The notes beneath the pieces are model-generated. The model was not told the DNA's origin and ran no database searches. It was given only the letters and a program-made list of their open reading frames with translations. A DNA stretch of 64,000 nucleotides from Blautia faecis. GTDB taxonomy: Bacteria > Bacillota > Clostridia > Lachnospirales > Lachnospiraceae. This document shows positions 52,887 through 61,088 of the stretch, piece after piece; position 1 is the stretch's first letter; each line of letters opens with the position of its first letter. A program made the position numbers and the translations under genes. The stretch covers positions 1 through 64,000 of the forward strand of contig NZ_JAJCIA010000007.1 of NCBI RefSeq assembly GCF_020554845.1, given 5' to 3'.

Positions 52887-52976
52887 TTACACCGGATATG
52901 AAAATTTACCGGAGTAGCTTGACAATTCGACTTCCGCTTTGACGGCCTCATTCCATGGTGCCAGAAGTTCTAATTG
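52887..52976 (-). pseudogene. IS66-type transposase C-terminal scrap
   Basis: The minus-strand frame of 30 codons ending at TAA 52889-52887 contains ELLAPWNEAVKAEVELSS. This looks like the LLPW-(S/N)-containing C-terminus of IS66 TnpC transposases. No start or inverted repeat belongs to it. It may be the leftover of a separate element oriented leftwards. The call is tentative because the segment is short. Confidence 0.35.
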
Positions 52977-53060
52977 TAAGTGCCTCAAAACATGGCGTAG
53001 TGACGCCCACTATTCTTCCTGCTATACTGTAAAACATCATATATCAAGGGAGGCACACTT

Positions 53061-53261
53061 ATGGCAAGACCAAATTCAGAAACAGTCACTACATTTGGCG
53101 AAGTACTTCATTCTGTTAACAATGCTTATTCCCAGGGAAGCAGAGCCACTAATGCCGACAACCGGCTTATGATCTATTTCCAGGGAATGAAAGTTTATGT
53201 TCCAGACGGTTTCCAGGCTGATACATTTTTGAAACTTCTTCAGACATTGAAAAAGTTATGA
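53061..53261 (+). pseudogene. Small IS66-accessory-like ORF inside the IS remnant
   Basis: A 66-codon frame whose C-terminus, VYVPDGFQADTFLKLLQTL, resembles the V-x-VPDGF-x3-(T)L-x2-LL ending of IS66 TnpA accessory proteins. The N-terminal HTH of that family is not evident. An RBS (AAGGGAGG) precedes its ATG. It overlaps the IstA fragment by 4 bases. Functional expression is doubtful. Confidence 0.45.
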
Positions 53262-53692
53262 AGAAGCGTATTGCAGAAGGAACCACTATAGAATTAGCAA
53301 AGCCAGGTGTAAATCTCACCCTATTATGGACGGAATACTGCTCCGATTGCTATGCATCTAAGCTGACGCCATACATGTACACGCAGTTTTGTGACAAATA
53401 TCGCAAATGGGCAAGGCTCACAAAAGCAACGATGCGTATCACACATAAACCTGGAGATGCTATGCAGGTTGATTGGGCTGGTACAACCATTCCTTATTAC
53501 GATCGTGTAACTGGCGAAGCTACGGATTTTTATTTGTTCGCCGCAGTTCTGCCTTGCAGTTGCTATGCATATGTAGAAGCTTGCGACGATATGAAAACAA
53601 TTAACATTATCGATCAGCTCCGGCCCTGGTCAAAAGAATTACCGGAGCAGTGCCGCTTGAAAAGAAGCAGAAAAAAATGCCTCAAACAATGA
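53258..53692 (+). pseudogene. istA: Fragment of IS21-family transposase IstA
   Basis: A 144-codon frame. It reads LTLLWTEYCSDC, PYMYTQFCDKYRKW, the catalytic-domain start HKPGDAMQVDWAGTTIPYYD, and LFAAVLPCSCYAYVEACDDM, all typical of IstA. The VDWAG aspartate is present, but the rest of the DDE domain is missing. The last ~30 residues (IIDQLRPWSKELPEQCR) instead look like an IS66 TnpC C-terminus, in the same frame, so the ORF is a fusion of two transposase types. No istB follows. Confidence 0.7.
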
Positions 53693-53820
53693 TGTAGGCA
53701 TTATAGCAGGAAAACTGCTGTTTTGCACTACGCCATGTTTTGAGGCACTTACAGACAATCGACGGATTTTTTGCGTAAAGAAAACTTACTTAAGAATCAC
53801 CGGAAAGGAAAACATTTAAA

Positions 53821-54756
53821 ATGGATAAAATAGCAGTACTAATTCCCTGTTACAACGAGAGCAAAACCATAGAAAAGGTTGTAACCGATTTCAAGAAAGT
53901 ATTGCCGGAAGCGGTAATATATGTATACGATAATAATTCCACTGACCATACAGATGAAATTGCCCGCAGAGCAGGAGCTGTAGTCAGATATGAATATCAG
54001 CAGGGCAAAGGAAACGTTATTCGCAGAATGTTTCGTGAAATTGATGCACAGTGTTATATCATGGCAGACGGAGATGATACTTATCCCGCAGAATTTGCCC
54101 CTTCAATGGTTGAGAAAGTATTGAATAAAAAAGTTGATATGGTAGTGGGAGATCGTCTGTCATCTACTTATTTTACAGAGAACAAGCGGCCATTCCATAA
54201 TTTTGGAAACAGTCTGGTGCGTAAATGCATTAATATTATGTTTAAAACCCAGATAAACGACATCATGACAGGCTACAGAGCATTCAGCTACCAGTTTGTA
54301 AAGTCCTTCCCTGTATTATCCAAGGGGTTTGAGATTGAGACTGAAATGAGCATTCACGCAGTTGATAAGAACATGTATATCGAAAATGAAGTGATCGAGT
54401 ACAGAGACCGTCCCGAAGGCAGTGAATCCAAACTGAATACATATTCAGATGGCTTCCGGGTACTGAAAACCATAGCCAAATTATACCGTAATTATAAGCC
54501 AATGGCATTCTTCGGACTGGTGGCAGCAGTGCTTTTGATCCTTGGAATTGGATTCTTTATACCGGTATTTGTAACCTTCCTTGAAACCGGACGTGTGGGA
54601 AAAATTCCTACTCTGATCGTATGTGGTTTTGCTGTTTTGGGAGCAATTCAGTCATTGTTTTCCGGACTGGTCCTGCAGACAATGGTTCAGAAGAACCGGC
54701 AGGACTTTGAAATGGAGTTACAAAGGATACAGGAGCAATATAACAAATTATTATGA
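53821..54756 (+). CDS. GT2 glycosyltransferase with two C-terminal membrane helices
   Basis: A 311-aa enzyme. GT2 motifs: VLIPCYNESKTIEKVVTDF, VYDNNSTDHTDEIA, QGKGNVIRRMF and the metal motif IMADGDDTYP, then VVGDRLSSTYF. After the catalytic domain come two membrane helices (about 232-252 and 264-286) and a short coiled tail. It resembles polyprenyl-phosphate sugar synthases (DPM1/GtrB-like). It stands after the IS remnant, in DNA less AT-rich than the locus core, and is followed by repeats and a terminator. It is intact. Probably it makes a lipid-linked sugar for the surface polymer. Confidence 0.92.
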   Translation: MDKIAVLIPCYNESKTIEKVVTDFKKVLPEAVIYVYDNNSTDHTDEIARRAGAVVRYEYQQGKGNVIRRMFREIDAQCYIMADGDDTYPAEFAPSMVEKVLNKKVDMVVGDRLSSTYFTENKRPFHNFGNSLVRKCINIMFKTQINDIMTGYRAFSYQFVKSFPVLSKGFEIETEMSIHAVDKNMYIENEVIEYRDRPEGSESKLNTYSDGFRVLKTIAKLYRNYKPMAFFGLVAAVLLILGIGFFIPVFVTFLETGRVGKIPTLIVCGFAVLGAIQSLFSGLVLQTMVQKNRQDFEMELQRIQEQYNKLL

Positions 54757-54808
54757 AAGTTCTGGATAGCAGTGCGAAGCACGAACGTTCATATATGGTA
54801 GTAACGCT

Positions 54809-54970
54809 AGAGCCTGTTTGAAAAATCATTCCCGCAATCTGCACGCCCCACTTTGCAGTATATTTTGCCCGAATTCGGTTACCGTAGCCCGCTACGGCAC
54901 CCTCATCCGGACAAAATCTCCCACAAATTGTGACGCACATCTTGCAGAAAGCCTTTTTCAAACATGCTCT
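54809..54970. repeat. Dispersed repeat R1, long complete copy E
   Basis: The 162-bp element has inverted ends AGAGCCTGTTTGAAAAA (54809-54825) and TTTTTCAAACATGCTCT (54954-54970), 16 of 17 pairs matching. The interior has CGTAGCCCGCTACGG, a small palindrome, and the shared right-hand block GTGACGCACATCTTGCAGAA. There is no ORF. This is the best copy for defining the family. It follows an R2-like fragment (GTAACG at 54801). Confidence 0.8.
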
Positions 54971-55000
54971 AGAGACGATAGGTCTGCCTGGAGAAATAAT

Positions 55001-55035
55001 AAAAAGTGGAAGCACAGAAAAGGCTTCCACTTTTT
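55001..55035. terminator. Bidirectional terminator
   Basis: AAAAAGTGGAAGC (55001-55013) and GCTTCCACTTTTT (55023-55035) form a perfect 13-bp stem with a 9-base loop. It ends just before the minus-strand DUF2142 gene and serves it and the plus-strand GT2 gene. Confidence 0.9.
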
Positions 55036-55036
55036 G

Positions 55037-57040
55037 TTATATGATCATTGTTATAGCCTGTACAACAACAAGACTTTCAATCACCATCATAGTTTCCCAT
55101 ATTTTACAGCTGCGGTTATGATCCACAGACACCATAGATGTAGAAAACAGGGAAAACAGCGCTGGAGCAAGAGGAAGAAAATAACGTCCCTGAATGCCCT
55201 GTATATGATCACAGTCCATTGTGGTATAACCGACCATCATGGAAAACATAATCAGCAGCAAAGATCCCAGACAGCTAAAGGCGATAAATGTCCGGCTTTT
55301 TCTGGTGAAAACCGGGGTGTCTCCTTTTACGTTTACAAGCAGTAAAAGAATGATCAGGAATACTATTAAAAGGGACCAGTTGATATTAATATCCAGCCAG
55401 GATAACTTTCCGCCTAATAAGCCTCGAAGAATGGTGTCACTACACTGGATGATAGTATTCCACAAAATATAAATGGTCTGGAGCGGGTGCTGGAATACAT
55501 ATGAAATCGGATAAATAGTATTTTCCGGATCCGCAGAAATATCTGTGGCAAACATTGCAGAAAACATAGGCATAAATTTAATTAAAGTAACTGCAATTAA
55601 AAGGACAGCTCCCACGCAGATACATAAAGGAACGATCCAGCGCATCTTTTTATGCATGTGAGGATGCGGCACATGGGAAAAACACATGAGCAGCAATAAC
55701 AAAAGTGGAAGGTAAACCCCGCCTTTCACAATTGCAATGAACAGTGCCAGAAATCCAAGAGCGATCAGGTAACTTTTTTTTCGCTTAGGGTTATGTAAAC
55801 GGTAAAAACACAGTGCCGTAAACAAAAAGATGAACCCGTTTATCACAGAATCATAGGAAGCAGAAGCTGCCTGCTGCAGCGTGATAGGCAAAAGCCCAAG
55901 TGCTCCCAGAAGATTTTTTCCAAATGGTGCAATGCAAATGGCAAAATAGACCAGAAGGATAAATACCACAAGACTGCAGATCCTTGCCAGCTGGAAGGTA
56001 AGCATGGGGGAAAGATGCAGCAGCCGTCCAATACTAAGTCCTATTGCAGCCGGAACATAAACGACTGCAGGAACCAGACCTGATGTGCTTACATAGGAAA
56101 TTTCAATCAGATCCGTATCCGAAGCAAACTCAAAGCTGTGAAACAGAAGCTGGTAGTAGGAGTTCGTCTCCAGTCCATTGCTTAACATATCGCTTAACTG
56201 AGCATCACAACGCCGTTTATATATGGTATTGCCTGGGGTTTCCGTATTTTTTACAAACAGCATTTTGTTAGAAAGGCTGTAAGCTGCATCAAAATGCGTT
56301 GGTTCATCCGGAACTCCGTGAACGGTAACCAGGCATTGGAAAATCAGTCCCAGAAATAAAGCAACAGGAATATAAAATTTCTGCACGGTCATCTGGCGGA
56401 TAATGATCAGATAAAATGTCATTATTATAAATAAAAGCAAGATAACACACAGCGCAATATAAAAATAAAGCATGAAATTATTGTCGCCGTAAGTGAAGGA
56501 ATAAATAATATTTGTATGACTGTTTGTATCGTTGTTAAACTCCTGAATCAGGGCCTGTTTTTCATTTGATGTAAAAGAAAGAACCGTTTTGTCCCCATTT
56601 ATTAATTTCAGTTTTAATTGTAAATGTGCATTTTCAGAGGCACTTACTGGCTGGGACAGATCGCAGGTCAGTTCTTTCTTTTTTGTTGCGCGGAAAACGG
56701 AAAGCGTGTGTTCTGCCTGATAATAAATTTCTCCGGAATCTGCATTCGTCAAGGTGATGAAAAGGCGGGCATTGGAAGTTTTATTTTTTGCAGTGCCCTC
56801 AAGTGTAAACATCTTTAACTCAGGAACTGTACAGGTAAACGTCTCTGTAAGAACGGGGGAATCCGAGGACAAGGTTATGGTACCTGTAGGTTTATGAGTT
56901 GTCATCATAACGTACTCAATGGGCTGATGAAGGTTAAAACGAAACTGGGCTTTATACATAAGAAGACATACACCACTGATAGAGAGAAGAATGATAAAAA
57001 GCGAGAGGATATGTCCTGGTATTTTCTTTTCTTTATTCAT
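55037..57040 (-). CDS. DUF2142 polytopic membrane protein (GT-C-like)
   Basis: A 667-aa protein with one N-terminal membrane helix (about 10-27), an exported beta-rich domain (about 30-180), and then about ten membrane helices. The hallmark loop after the second helix, VHGVPDEPTHFDAAYSLSN, is the DUF2142 signature with acidic and histidine residues suited to a GT-C catalytic site. Such proteins sit in surface-glycan loci and are thought to transfer sugars from polyprenyl-phosphate carriers outside the membrane (inferred). It is monocistronic and opposite in strand to the rest of the locus. CAGGAG precedes ATG 57040. Confidence 0.88.
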   Translation of the reverse strand: MNKEKKIPGHILSLFIILLSISGVCLLMYKAQFRFNLHQPIEYVMMTTHKPTGTITLSSDSPVLTETFTCTVPELKMFTLEGTAKNKTSNARLFITLTNADSGEIYYQAEHTLSVFRATKKKELTCDLSQPVSASENAHLQLKLKLINGDKTVLSFTSNEKQALIQEFNNDTNSHTNIIYSFTYGDNNFMLYFYIALCVILLLFIIMTFYLIIIRQMTVQKFYIPVALFLGLIFQCLVTVHGVPDEPTHFDAAYSLSNKMLFVKNTETPGNTIYKRRCDAQLSDMLSNGLETNSYYQLLFHSFEFASDTDLIEISYVSTSGLVPAVVYVPAAIGLSIGRLLHLSPMLTFQLARICSLVVFILLVYFAICIAPFGKNLLGALGLLPITLQQAASASYDSVINGFIFLFTALCFYRLHNPKRKKSYLIALGFLALFIAIVKGGVYLPLLLLLLMCFSHVPHPHMHKKMRWIVPLCICVGAVLLIAVTLIKFMPMFSAMFATDISADPENTIYPISYVFQHPLQTIYILWNTIIQCSDTILRGLLGGKLSWLDININWSLLIVFLIILLLLVNVKGDTPVFTRKSRTFIAFSCLGSLLLIMFSMMVGYTTMDCDHIQGIQGRYFLPLAPALFSLFSTSMVSVDHNRSCKIWETMMVIESLVVVQAITMII

Positions 57041-57173
57041 ATATAGAATCTCCTGTGTAAAAAATATTTGTGAAATATGCTCTGCTATTCACACAAAAAT
57101 AAAATTTCATGTTAAAATATTATAACGAATCGGAAATAAATATGCAATGATTTATAAGAAAAGAGAGGGATAA

Positions 57174-59333
57174 ATGAAGAAACGGAAGCGCTTACTGGTT
57201 ATACTTTCAACATTTGTCATGGCTGCTCAGCCCATGTGCGTTGCCGCAGAAATGCAGGATGCAGAAGGCTTTGGGGCAGTAGAAGAAATATGGGCTGACG
57301 AGGGGAATGAGGAGGAATTTGCTGCAGCTCCTGAAGTGGAAAATGAGGATTTAAATGGCTTTCAGGCTGAAATTTCCACAGAGGAAAATGACAGGATTGA
57401 GGCAGAAGAATCTGGTGAGATCATCTCCGGTGCTATTGCAGGAGATTCCGTTGACAGCGGCATCAGCCTTTTTTCTCTGGACTATTACACGGACAGCTAT
57501 GGTGCTCAGCTGGATGGAAATGCAAAGGCCTTGTATGATCTTTTGGTGCAGAATTATGTGGTGGATTACAGCCAGTATCTGGAAAGTGTTGATTTTCCTT
57601 TTGAATTTCCTGATACCATTACATTTGAAGCAGTCGTTGAGGATGGCAGTTTTCAGAGAAAAGGAGAAAGCTATGTACAGGCTACCGATGATGTGAAAAC
57701 AGCTATTCAGGCAGCTTCAGATGCTTTTTCCTATGATTATCCACAGGCTTTCTGGTTCCGGGGCAGCAACTATGGATACCGGGTCAGCTGTGTTCGGGAT
57801 GGGTCCTCTTCTACCGGATACAGGGGAACATTTAAGAATTTCACCTTTAAACCGGCGAACAGGGAAATCAGTGAGAATGCCCATACTCGAATGGGGGATT
57901 TTATGGATGGTGTTCAGAGTGCTGTTGCAGAGCTGAATGAGCAGACTTTGGGCATGGATATGGAGCAGAAAATAAAGCGGATTCATGATTATATCTGTCA
58001 GAGAGTTACTTACAGGAACGATAATACTTTGTGGGTGCATTCTGCGGCCTCGTTGTTTCTGGATGCAGATCCTGCATTTGTCTGCGAGGGCTATGCAAAA
58101 TCCATGAAAATTTTCTGCTATTATATGGGAATAAATTGTGCATGTATCAGCGGAACAGCCAGGGGAACTTCTTCAGGAACTCCTGGAGCGCACATGTGGA
58201 ATTATGTACAGATGGATAATGGAAACTGGTATCTGGTGGATGCCACATGGGATGATGTGGGAACCCCTCCATCTTCACGATATTTGCTGGTGGGACGCTC
58301 TACAAAGGGACAATATATTACCATTGGTGAGGAGCGTGTGGAGTATACCAGTTTTTCTACTACTTCAGCAGAAACGGCTGGTCCTGTGTTTATTTTGCCG
58401 GTTCTGGCAGAAGAGAGTTATGCAGATAATAAGGGGAAAAATGAGCCCACAGTTACAGTTGTGCCTACAGTGACACCAACTGCGGCGGTAAGTGCGGAAC
58501 CGACCCCGACTGTAAGTGCGGAACCGACCCCAACTGTAAGTGCGGAACCGACACCAACCGTAAGCGTGAAACCGGCGCCCACTGTAAGTGCGGAACCGAC
58601 CCCGACCGTAAGCGTGAAACCGGCGCCAACCGTAAGTGTGGCTCCGACCCCGACCGTAAGCATGAAACCGGTGCCCACCGTAAGTGCGGAACCGACCCCG
58701 ACTGCAAGCGTGGCTCCGACCCCGACTGTAAGTGCGGAACCGACTCCGACCGTAAGCGTGAAACCGATCCCAATCGTAAGTGCGGAACCGACCCCCACCG
58801 CGAGTGTAGCACCGATACCCACTGTAAGCGTCACTCCAATCCCGACTGCAACCCCAGTGCCGACTGCGACACCTACACCAACTACCACCACACTTACCTT
58901 ACGGGTAAAACAAAACTACAAGTCCGGTGGTAAAATAAAGTCAGTCCGCACCACCAATAAGAAGATTGTCAAAGTGGATAAGAAGGGCAAAATCACTGGG
59001 AAAAAAGCCGGAAAAGCAACGGTAACCATCACTTATACCAACGGAAGCCGCAGGATTTTCCGGGTAAAAGTGCAGAAAGGCATTGTAAAAACAACGTCTG
59101 TTTCCGTGAATAAACGGAATATAATCCTTGCCAGAAAAGGAAAAAGCTTTCAGCTGAAAGTTACTCTCACACCAGTCACTAGCCAGCAAAAAGTAACTTA
59201 TAAAAGTTCCAATTCCAAAGTAGCAGCAGTAAATTCAAAAGGAAAAATAGTTGCGAAAAAGAAAGGAACAGCTACAATTACAGTGAAGTCAGGAAACAAA
59301 AAAATCACCTGTAAAGTGAAAGTAAAGAAATAA
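57174..59333 (+). CDS. Secreted transglutaminase-like protein with Pro/Thr repeat stalk and Ig-like tail
   Basis: A 719-aa exported protein. Signal peptide 1-25 (ends VAA/EM), then an acidic region to about 95. The transglutaminase-like domain (about 230-400) carries the triad context: AFVCEGYAKS (Cys), GAHMWNYV (His) and YLVDATWDD (Asp). Residues 439-558 are fifteen 8-residue repeats of the VSAEPTPT type, a rigid, possibly glycosylated stalk. The C-terminal ~150 residues are two lysine-rich BIG2-like domains (KKAGKATVTITYTNG, and KKKGTATITVKSGNKK). There is no LPXTG or membrane anchor, so the basic tail may hold it to the wall. It may act as a peptidase or crosslinker in the envelope; that is inferred. 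Confidence 0.9.
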   Translation: MKKRKRLLVILSTFVMAAQPMCVAAEMQDAEGFGAVEEIWADEGNEEEFAAAPEVENEDLNGFQAEISTEENDRIEAEESGEIISGAIAGDSVDSGISLFSLDYYTDSYGAQLDGNAKALYDLLVQNYVVDYSQYLESVDFPFEFPDTITFEAVVEDGSFQRKGESYVQATDDVKTAIQAASDAFSYDYPQAFWFRGSNYGYRVSCVRDGSSSTGYRGTFKNFTFKPANREISENAHTRMGDFMDGVQSAVAELNEQTLGMDMEQKIKRIHDYICQRVTYRNDNTLWVHSAASLFLDADPAFVCEGYAKSMKIFCYYMGINCACISGTARGTSSGTPGAHMWNYVQMDNGNWYLVDATWDDVGTPPSSRYLLVGRSTKGQYITIGEERVEYTSFSTTSAETAGPVFILPVLAEESYADNKGKNEPTVTVVPTVTPTAAVSAEPTPTVSAEPTPTVSAEPTPTVSVKPAPTVSAEPTPTVSVKPAPTVSVAPTPTVSMKPVPTVSAEPTPTASVAPTPTVSAEPTPTVSVKPIPIVSAEPTPTASVAPIPTVSVTPIPTATPVPTATPTPTTTTLTLRVKQNYKSGGKIKSVRTTNKKIVKVDKKGKITGKKAGKATVTITYTNGSRRIFRVKVQKGIVKTTSVSVNKRNIILARKGKSFQLKVTLTPVTSQQKVTYKSSNSKVAAVNSKGKIVAKKKGTATITVKSGNKKITCKVKVKK
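58488..58847 (+). repeat. 24-bp tandem coding repeats (Pro/Thr stalk)
   Basis: Fifteen in-frame 24-base units encode VSAEPTPT variants (VSVKPAPT, VSVAPTPT, VSMKPVPT, ASVAPTPT and others). The DNA copies are close but not identical, so the array expands and drifts by unit recombination. It is a tandem array inside a gene, not CRISPR. Confidence 0.9.
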
Positions 59334-59340
59334 TCCCCAA

Positions 59341-59391
59341 ATACTGTCAGAACCGAAACAAAAAAAGTTTTGGTTTTGACAGTATTTTTTT
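59341..59391 (+). terminator. Rho-independent terminator before the fab operon
   Basis: ATACTGTCA (59341-59349) pairs with TGACAGTAT (59377-59385). An inner stem AACC-g-AAAC with GTTT-t-GGTT continues it, and a T6 run follows. It terminates the secreted transglutaminase gene. Confidence 0.88.
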
Positions 59392-59392
59392 A

Positions 59393-59434
59393 TTGACAAA
59401 GCCCAAAAATATGATATACTTTGATAATCAAACT
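59393..59434 (+). promoter_or_regulatory. fab operon promoter with FabT-type operator
   Basis: TTGACA (59393-59398), a 16-base spacer and TATACT (59415-59420) form the promoter. The palindrome ACTTTGATAATCAAACT (59418-59434) overlaps the -10 end and the start region. It matches the FabT box consensus of Firmicutes (A-TTTGAT-ATCAAA-T). A MarR-type FabT with acyl-ACP would repress here; no fabT gene is inside the window. Site and spacing are seen directly; the regulator is inferred. Confidence 0.85.
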
Positions 59435-59480
59435 ATTTTAAATTAAAAACAAGAAACTACACAACATACCGGAGGGTATT

Positions 59481-60449
59481 ATGGTTGGAAAAATAAAGGG
59501 AACCGGTTCCTACAGGCCGGTTCAGGTGTGGGACAATGACAAACTGTCCCACATGATGGATACAAGTGATGAGTGGATTCGTGGGCGAACCGGAATCGGT
59601 CAAAGACATATTGCAAGCGGTGGAGAGACCGTTGCTTATATGGCAGCTCGTGCGGCTGAGGAAGCTCTTTCAGATGCAAGAATGCGACCGGAAGAGATTG
59701 ATTTGCTCCTGGTGTCTACCATGTCATCTGAAAGAATCATGCCATGTGCTGCCTGTGAAGTGCAGAAACTGATCGGTGCAGTGAACGCAGCTTGTTTTGA
59801 TCTGAACGGTGCATGTACAGGATTTCTGTTGGCGTTGAATACAGCCCAGGCCTATCTGGGACAGCAGATTTATCGCAGGGCATTGGTAATCGGTTCCGAA
59901 ACTCTTTCCCATCTTACAAACTGGAAGGACAGAAGTACCTGTGTATTGTTTGGCGATGGTGCCGGTGCGGTGGTGCTGGAAGCGGAAGAAAATGCAGTCT
60001 ATATCCAGGCTGCGCATTCTATTGGAAGCAGAGGCGAAGCCCTTACCTGTGTCAGCCGCAATCAGCAGCAATTTATAGAAAAAGACGCAGATCTCTCTTC
60101 AACTTACATGCAGATGGATGGAAAAGAAGTATTCAAATTTGCAGTTTCCAAAGTTCCGGAAGTGATTACGGAGGTGCTGGAAAAAGCAGGAAAAACAAAA
60201 GAAGAAATCCGCTTTTACATGCTTCATCAGGCGAATAAAAGAATCGTTGCTTCCGTGTCAAAACACATGAACGAACCTTTGGAAAAGTATCCGATGAATA
60301 TAGAAAATCTGGGAAATACATCCTCCGCAAGCATTCCGCTTCTTCTGGATGAGTGGAATAAAAAAGGCAGATTAAATTCAGGAGACTGGATTATCCTTTC
60401 AGGATTTGGCGGTGGACTTACCTATGGAGCCAGCCTGCTTCAGTGGTAA
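59481..60449 (+). CDS. fabH: 3-oxoacyl-ACP synthase III (initiating condensing enzyme)
   Basis: A 322-aa cytosolic enzyme that condenses an acyl-CoA starter with malonyl-ACP. The catalytic cysteine is in NGACTGFLLALN (near 112). The histidine is in HQANKRI and the asparagine in NTSSAS. The N-terminus VGKIKGTGSYRPVQVW and DEWIRGRTGIGQRH match FabH. RBS GGAGG precedes ATG. It is the first gene after the FabT-type promoter. A 270-base gap with repeat R1 separates it from acpP. Confidence 0.96.
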   Translation: MVGKIKGTGSYRPVQVWDNDKLSHMMDTSDEWIRGRTGIGQRHIASGGETVAYMAARAAEEALSDARMRPEEIDLLLVSTMSSERIMPCAACEVQKLIGAVNAACFDLNGACTGFLLALNTAQAYLGQQIYRRALVIGSETLSHLTNWKDRSTCVLFGDGAGAVVLEAEENAVYIQAAHSIGSRGEALTCVSRNQQQFIEKDADLSSTYMQMDGKEVFKFAVSKVPEVITEVLEKAGKTKEEIRFYMLHQANKRIVASVSKHMNEPLEKYPMNIENLGNTSSASIPLLLDEWNKKGRLNSGDWIILSGFGGGLTYGASLLQW

Positions 60450-60550
60450 AAATGTGTATCAGGGCTTTGAAAAATAAAACTATAGCAGATAAAAAAGGCT
60501 GCTTTGTCATGGAAATCAGGTAATTCAGGCTGATAAATACAGGTTGTTAG

Positions 60551-60619
60551 AGAGCGCTTTGAAAATCATTTCCGCAATTTGCGCGCCTATTTTGCAGAAT
60601 GCCTTTTTCAAATACACTC
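60551..60619. repeat. Dispersed repeat R1, short copy F
   Basis: A 69-bp copy from AGAGCGCTTTGAAAA to TTTTTCAAATACACTC, with interior TTTCCGCAATTTGCGCGCC and TTTTGCAGAATGCC. An R2-like end, AGTGAACAGCAACC, follows at 60631-60644. Both lie between fabH and acpP, inside the fatty acid operon. Confidence 0.7.
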
Positions 60620-60718
60620 GGGTCATATAAAGTGAACAGCAACCAAGTAAAGCTTTGAATCATAAAAAGTTGAAAATGGATTTGAAAATCTAAAAAACAA
60701 AATAAGGAGAACAAAAAA

Positions 60719-60943
60719 ATGTTAGAAAAAATCAAAGAAATCGCAGCAGATTCATTAGGAGCAGACGTAAGTACAATGACAGCAGAAACATCTTTCAAAG
60801 AAGATCTCGGAGCAGATTCCCTTGATCTTTTTGAGATGGTAATGGCACTGGAGGAAGAGTTTGAGGTAGAGATTCCTACTGAAGATCTTGAGAATATTAA
60901 GACCATCGGTGATGTGGAAAGCTATCTTCAGAGTCGCCAGTAA
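60719..60943 (+). CDS. acpP: Acyl carrier protein
   Basis: A 74-aa acidic four-helix protein carrying the growing acyl chain on phosphopantetheine. The attachment serine is in GADSLDLFEMVMALEEEF (S near 37), the standard motif. RBS AAGGAG is 8 bases before ATG. It follows fabH after a repeat-containing gap and precedes fabK; it may also have its own promoter in that gap. Confidence 0.97.
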   Translation: MLEKIKEIAADSLGADVSTMTAETSFKEDLGADSLDLFEMVMALEEEFEVEIPTEDLENIKTIGDVESYLQSRQ

Positions 60944-60989
60944 TTTGAAAATTTTGTATTCAGACTTTGGCAGTATACAGAAATAATCA

Positions 60990-61046
60990 GCCGGAATGTC
61001 AGGAAATATAAGTTATTTAAAGGAGGATTCCGGCATGTATTTGCCA
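60990..61046 (+). promoter_or_regulatory. Stem-loop enclosing a strong RBS and 4-codon mini-ORF before fabK
   Basis: GCCGGAAT (60990-60997) pairs perfectly with ATTCCGGC (61027-61034). The loop holds AAAGGAGG (61019-61026), directly against the right arm. An ATG at 61035 after this strong site opens a frame of only MYLP before a stop. This may be a leader that tunes fabK, or the ribosome site of a lost gene. Function is inferred. Confidence 0.45.
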
Positions 61047-61088
61047 TAGGCGGGCATGGTATAACGGAATTACAGAATGGAGAATTTC

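Larger units (their letters stand above)
52975..53753. mobile_element. Chimeric IS remnant (IS66-like ends, IS21-like interior)
   Basis: Perfect 28-bp inverted repeats bound the unit: TGTAAGTGCCTCAAAAC begins at 52975 and its reverse complement ends at 53753. The TGTAAG-type terminus and the ORF near the left end suit IS66-like elements, while the central ORF is an IS21 IstA fragment. The 779-bp length is far below either family's norm. Flanking 8-mers are not repeated, so there is no visible target duplication. It separates the acyltransferase gene from the GT2 gene at 53821 within the glycan locus and cannot move by itself. Confidence 0.75.

Noticed and set aside
52967-53761. Target-site duplication around the IS remnant
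   Set aside because: The 8 bases on the left and right of the inverted repeats do not match, whichever base is taken as the end.
58488-58847. Possible CRISPR array
   Set aside because: Units are contiguous 24-bp coding repeats with no unique spacers, inside a gene.
58418-58891. Minus-strand Gly/Val repeat frame opposite the Pro/Thr stalk
   Set aside because: It is the mirror of the 24-bp coding repeats; the periodicity alone keeps it open.
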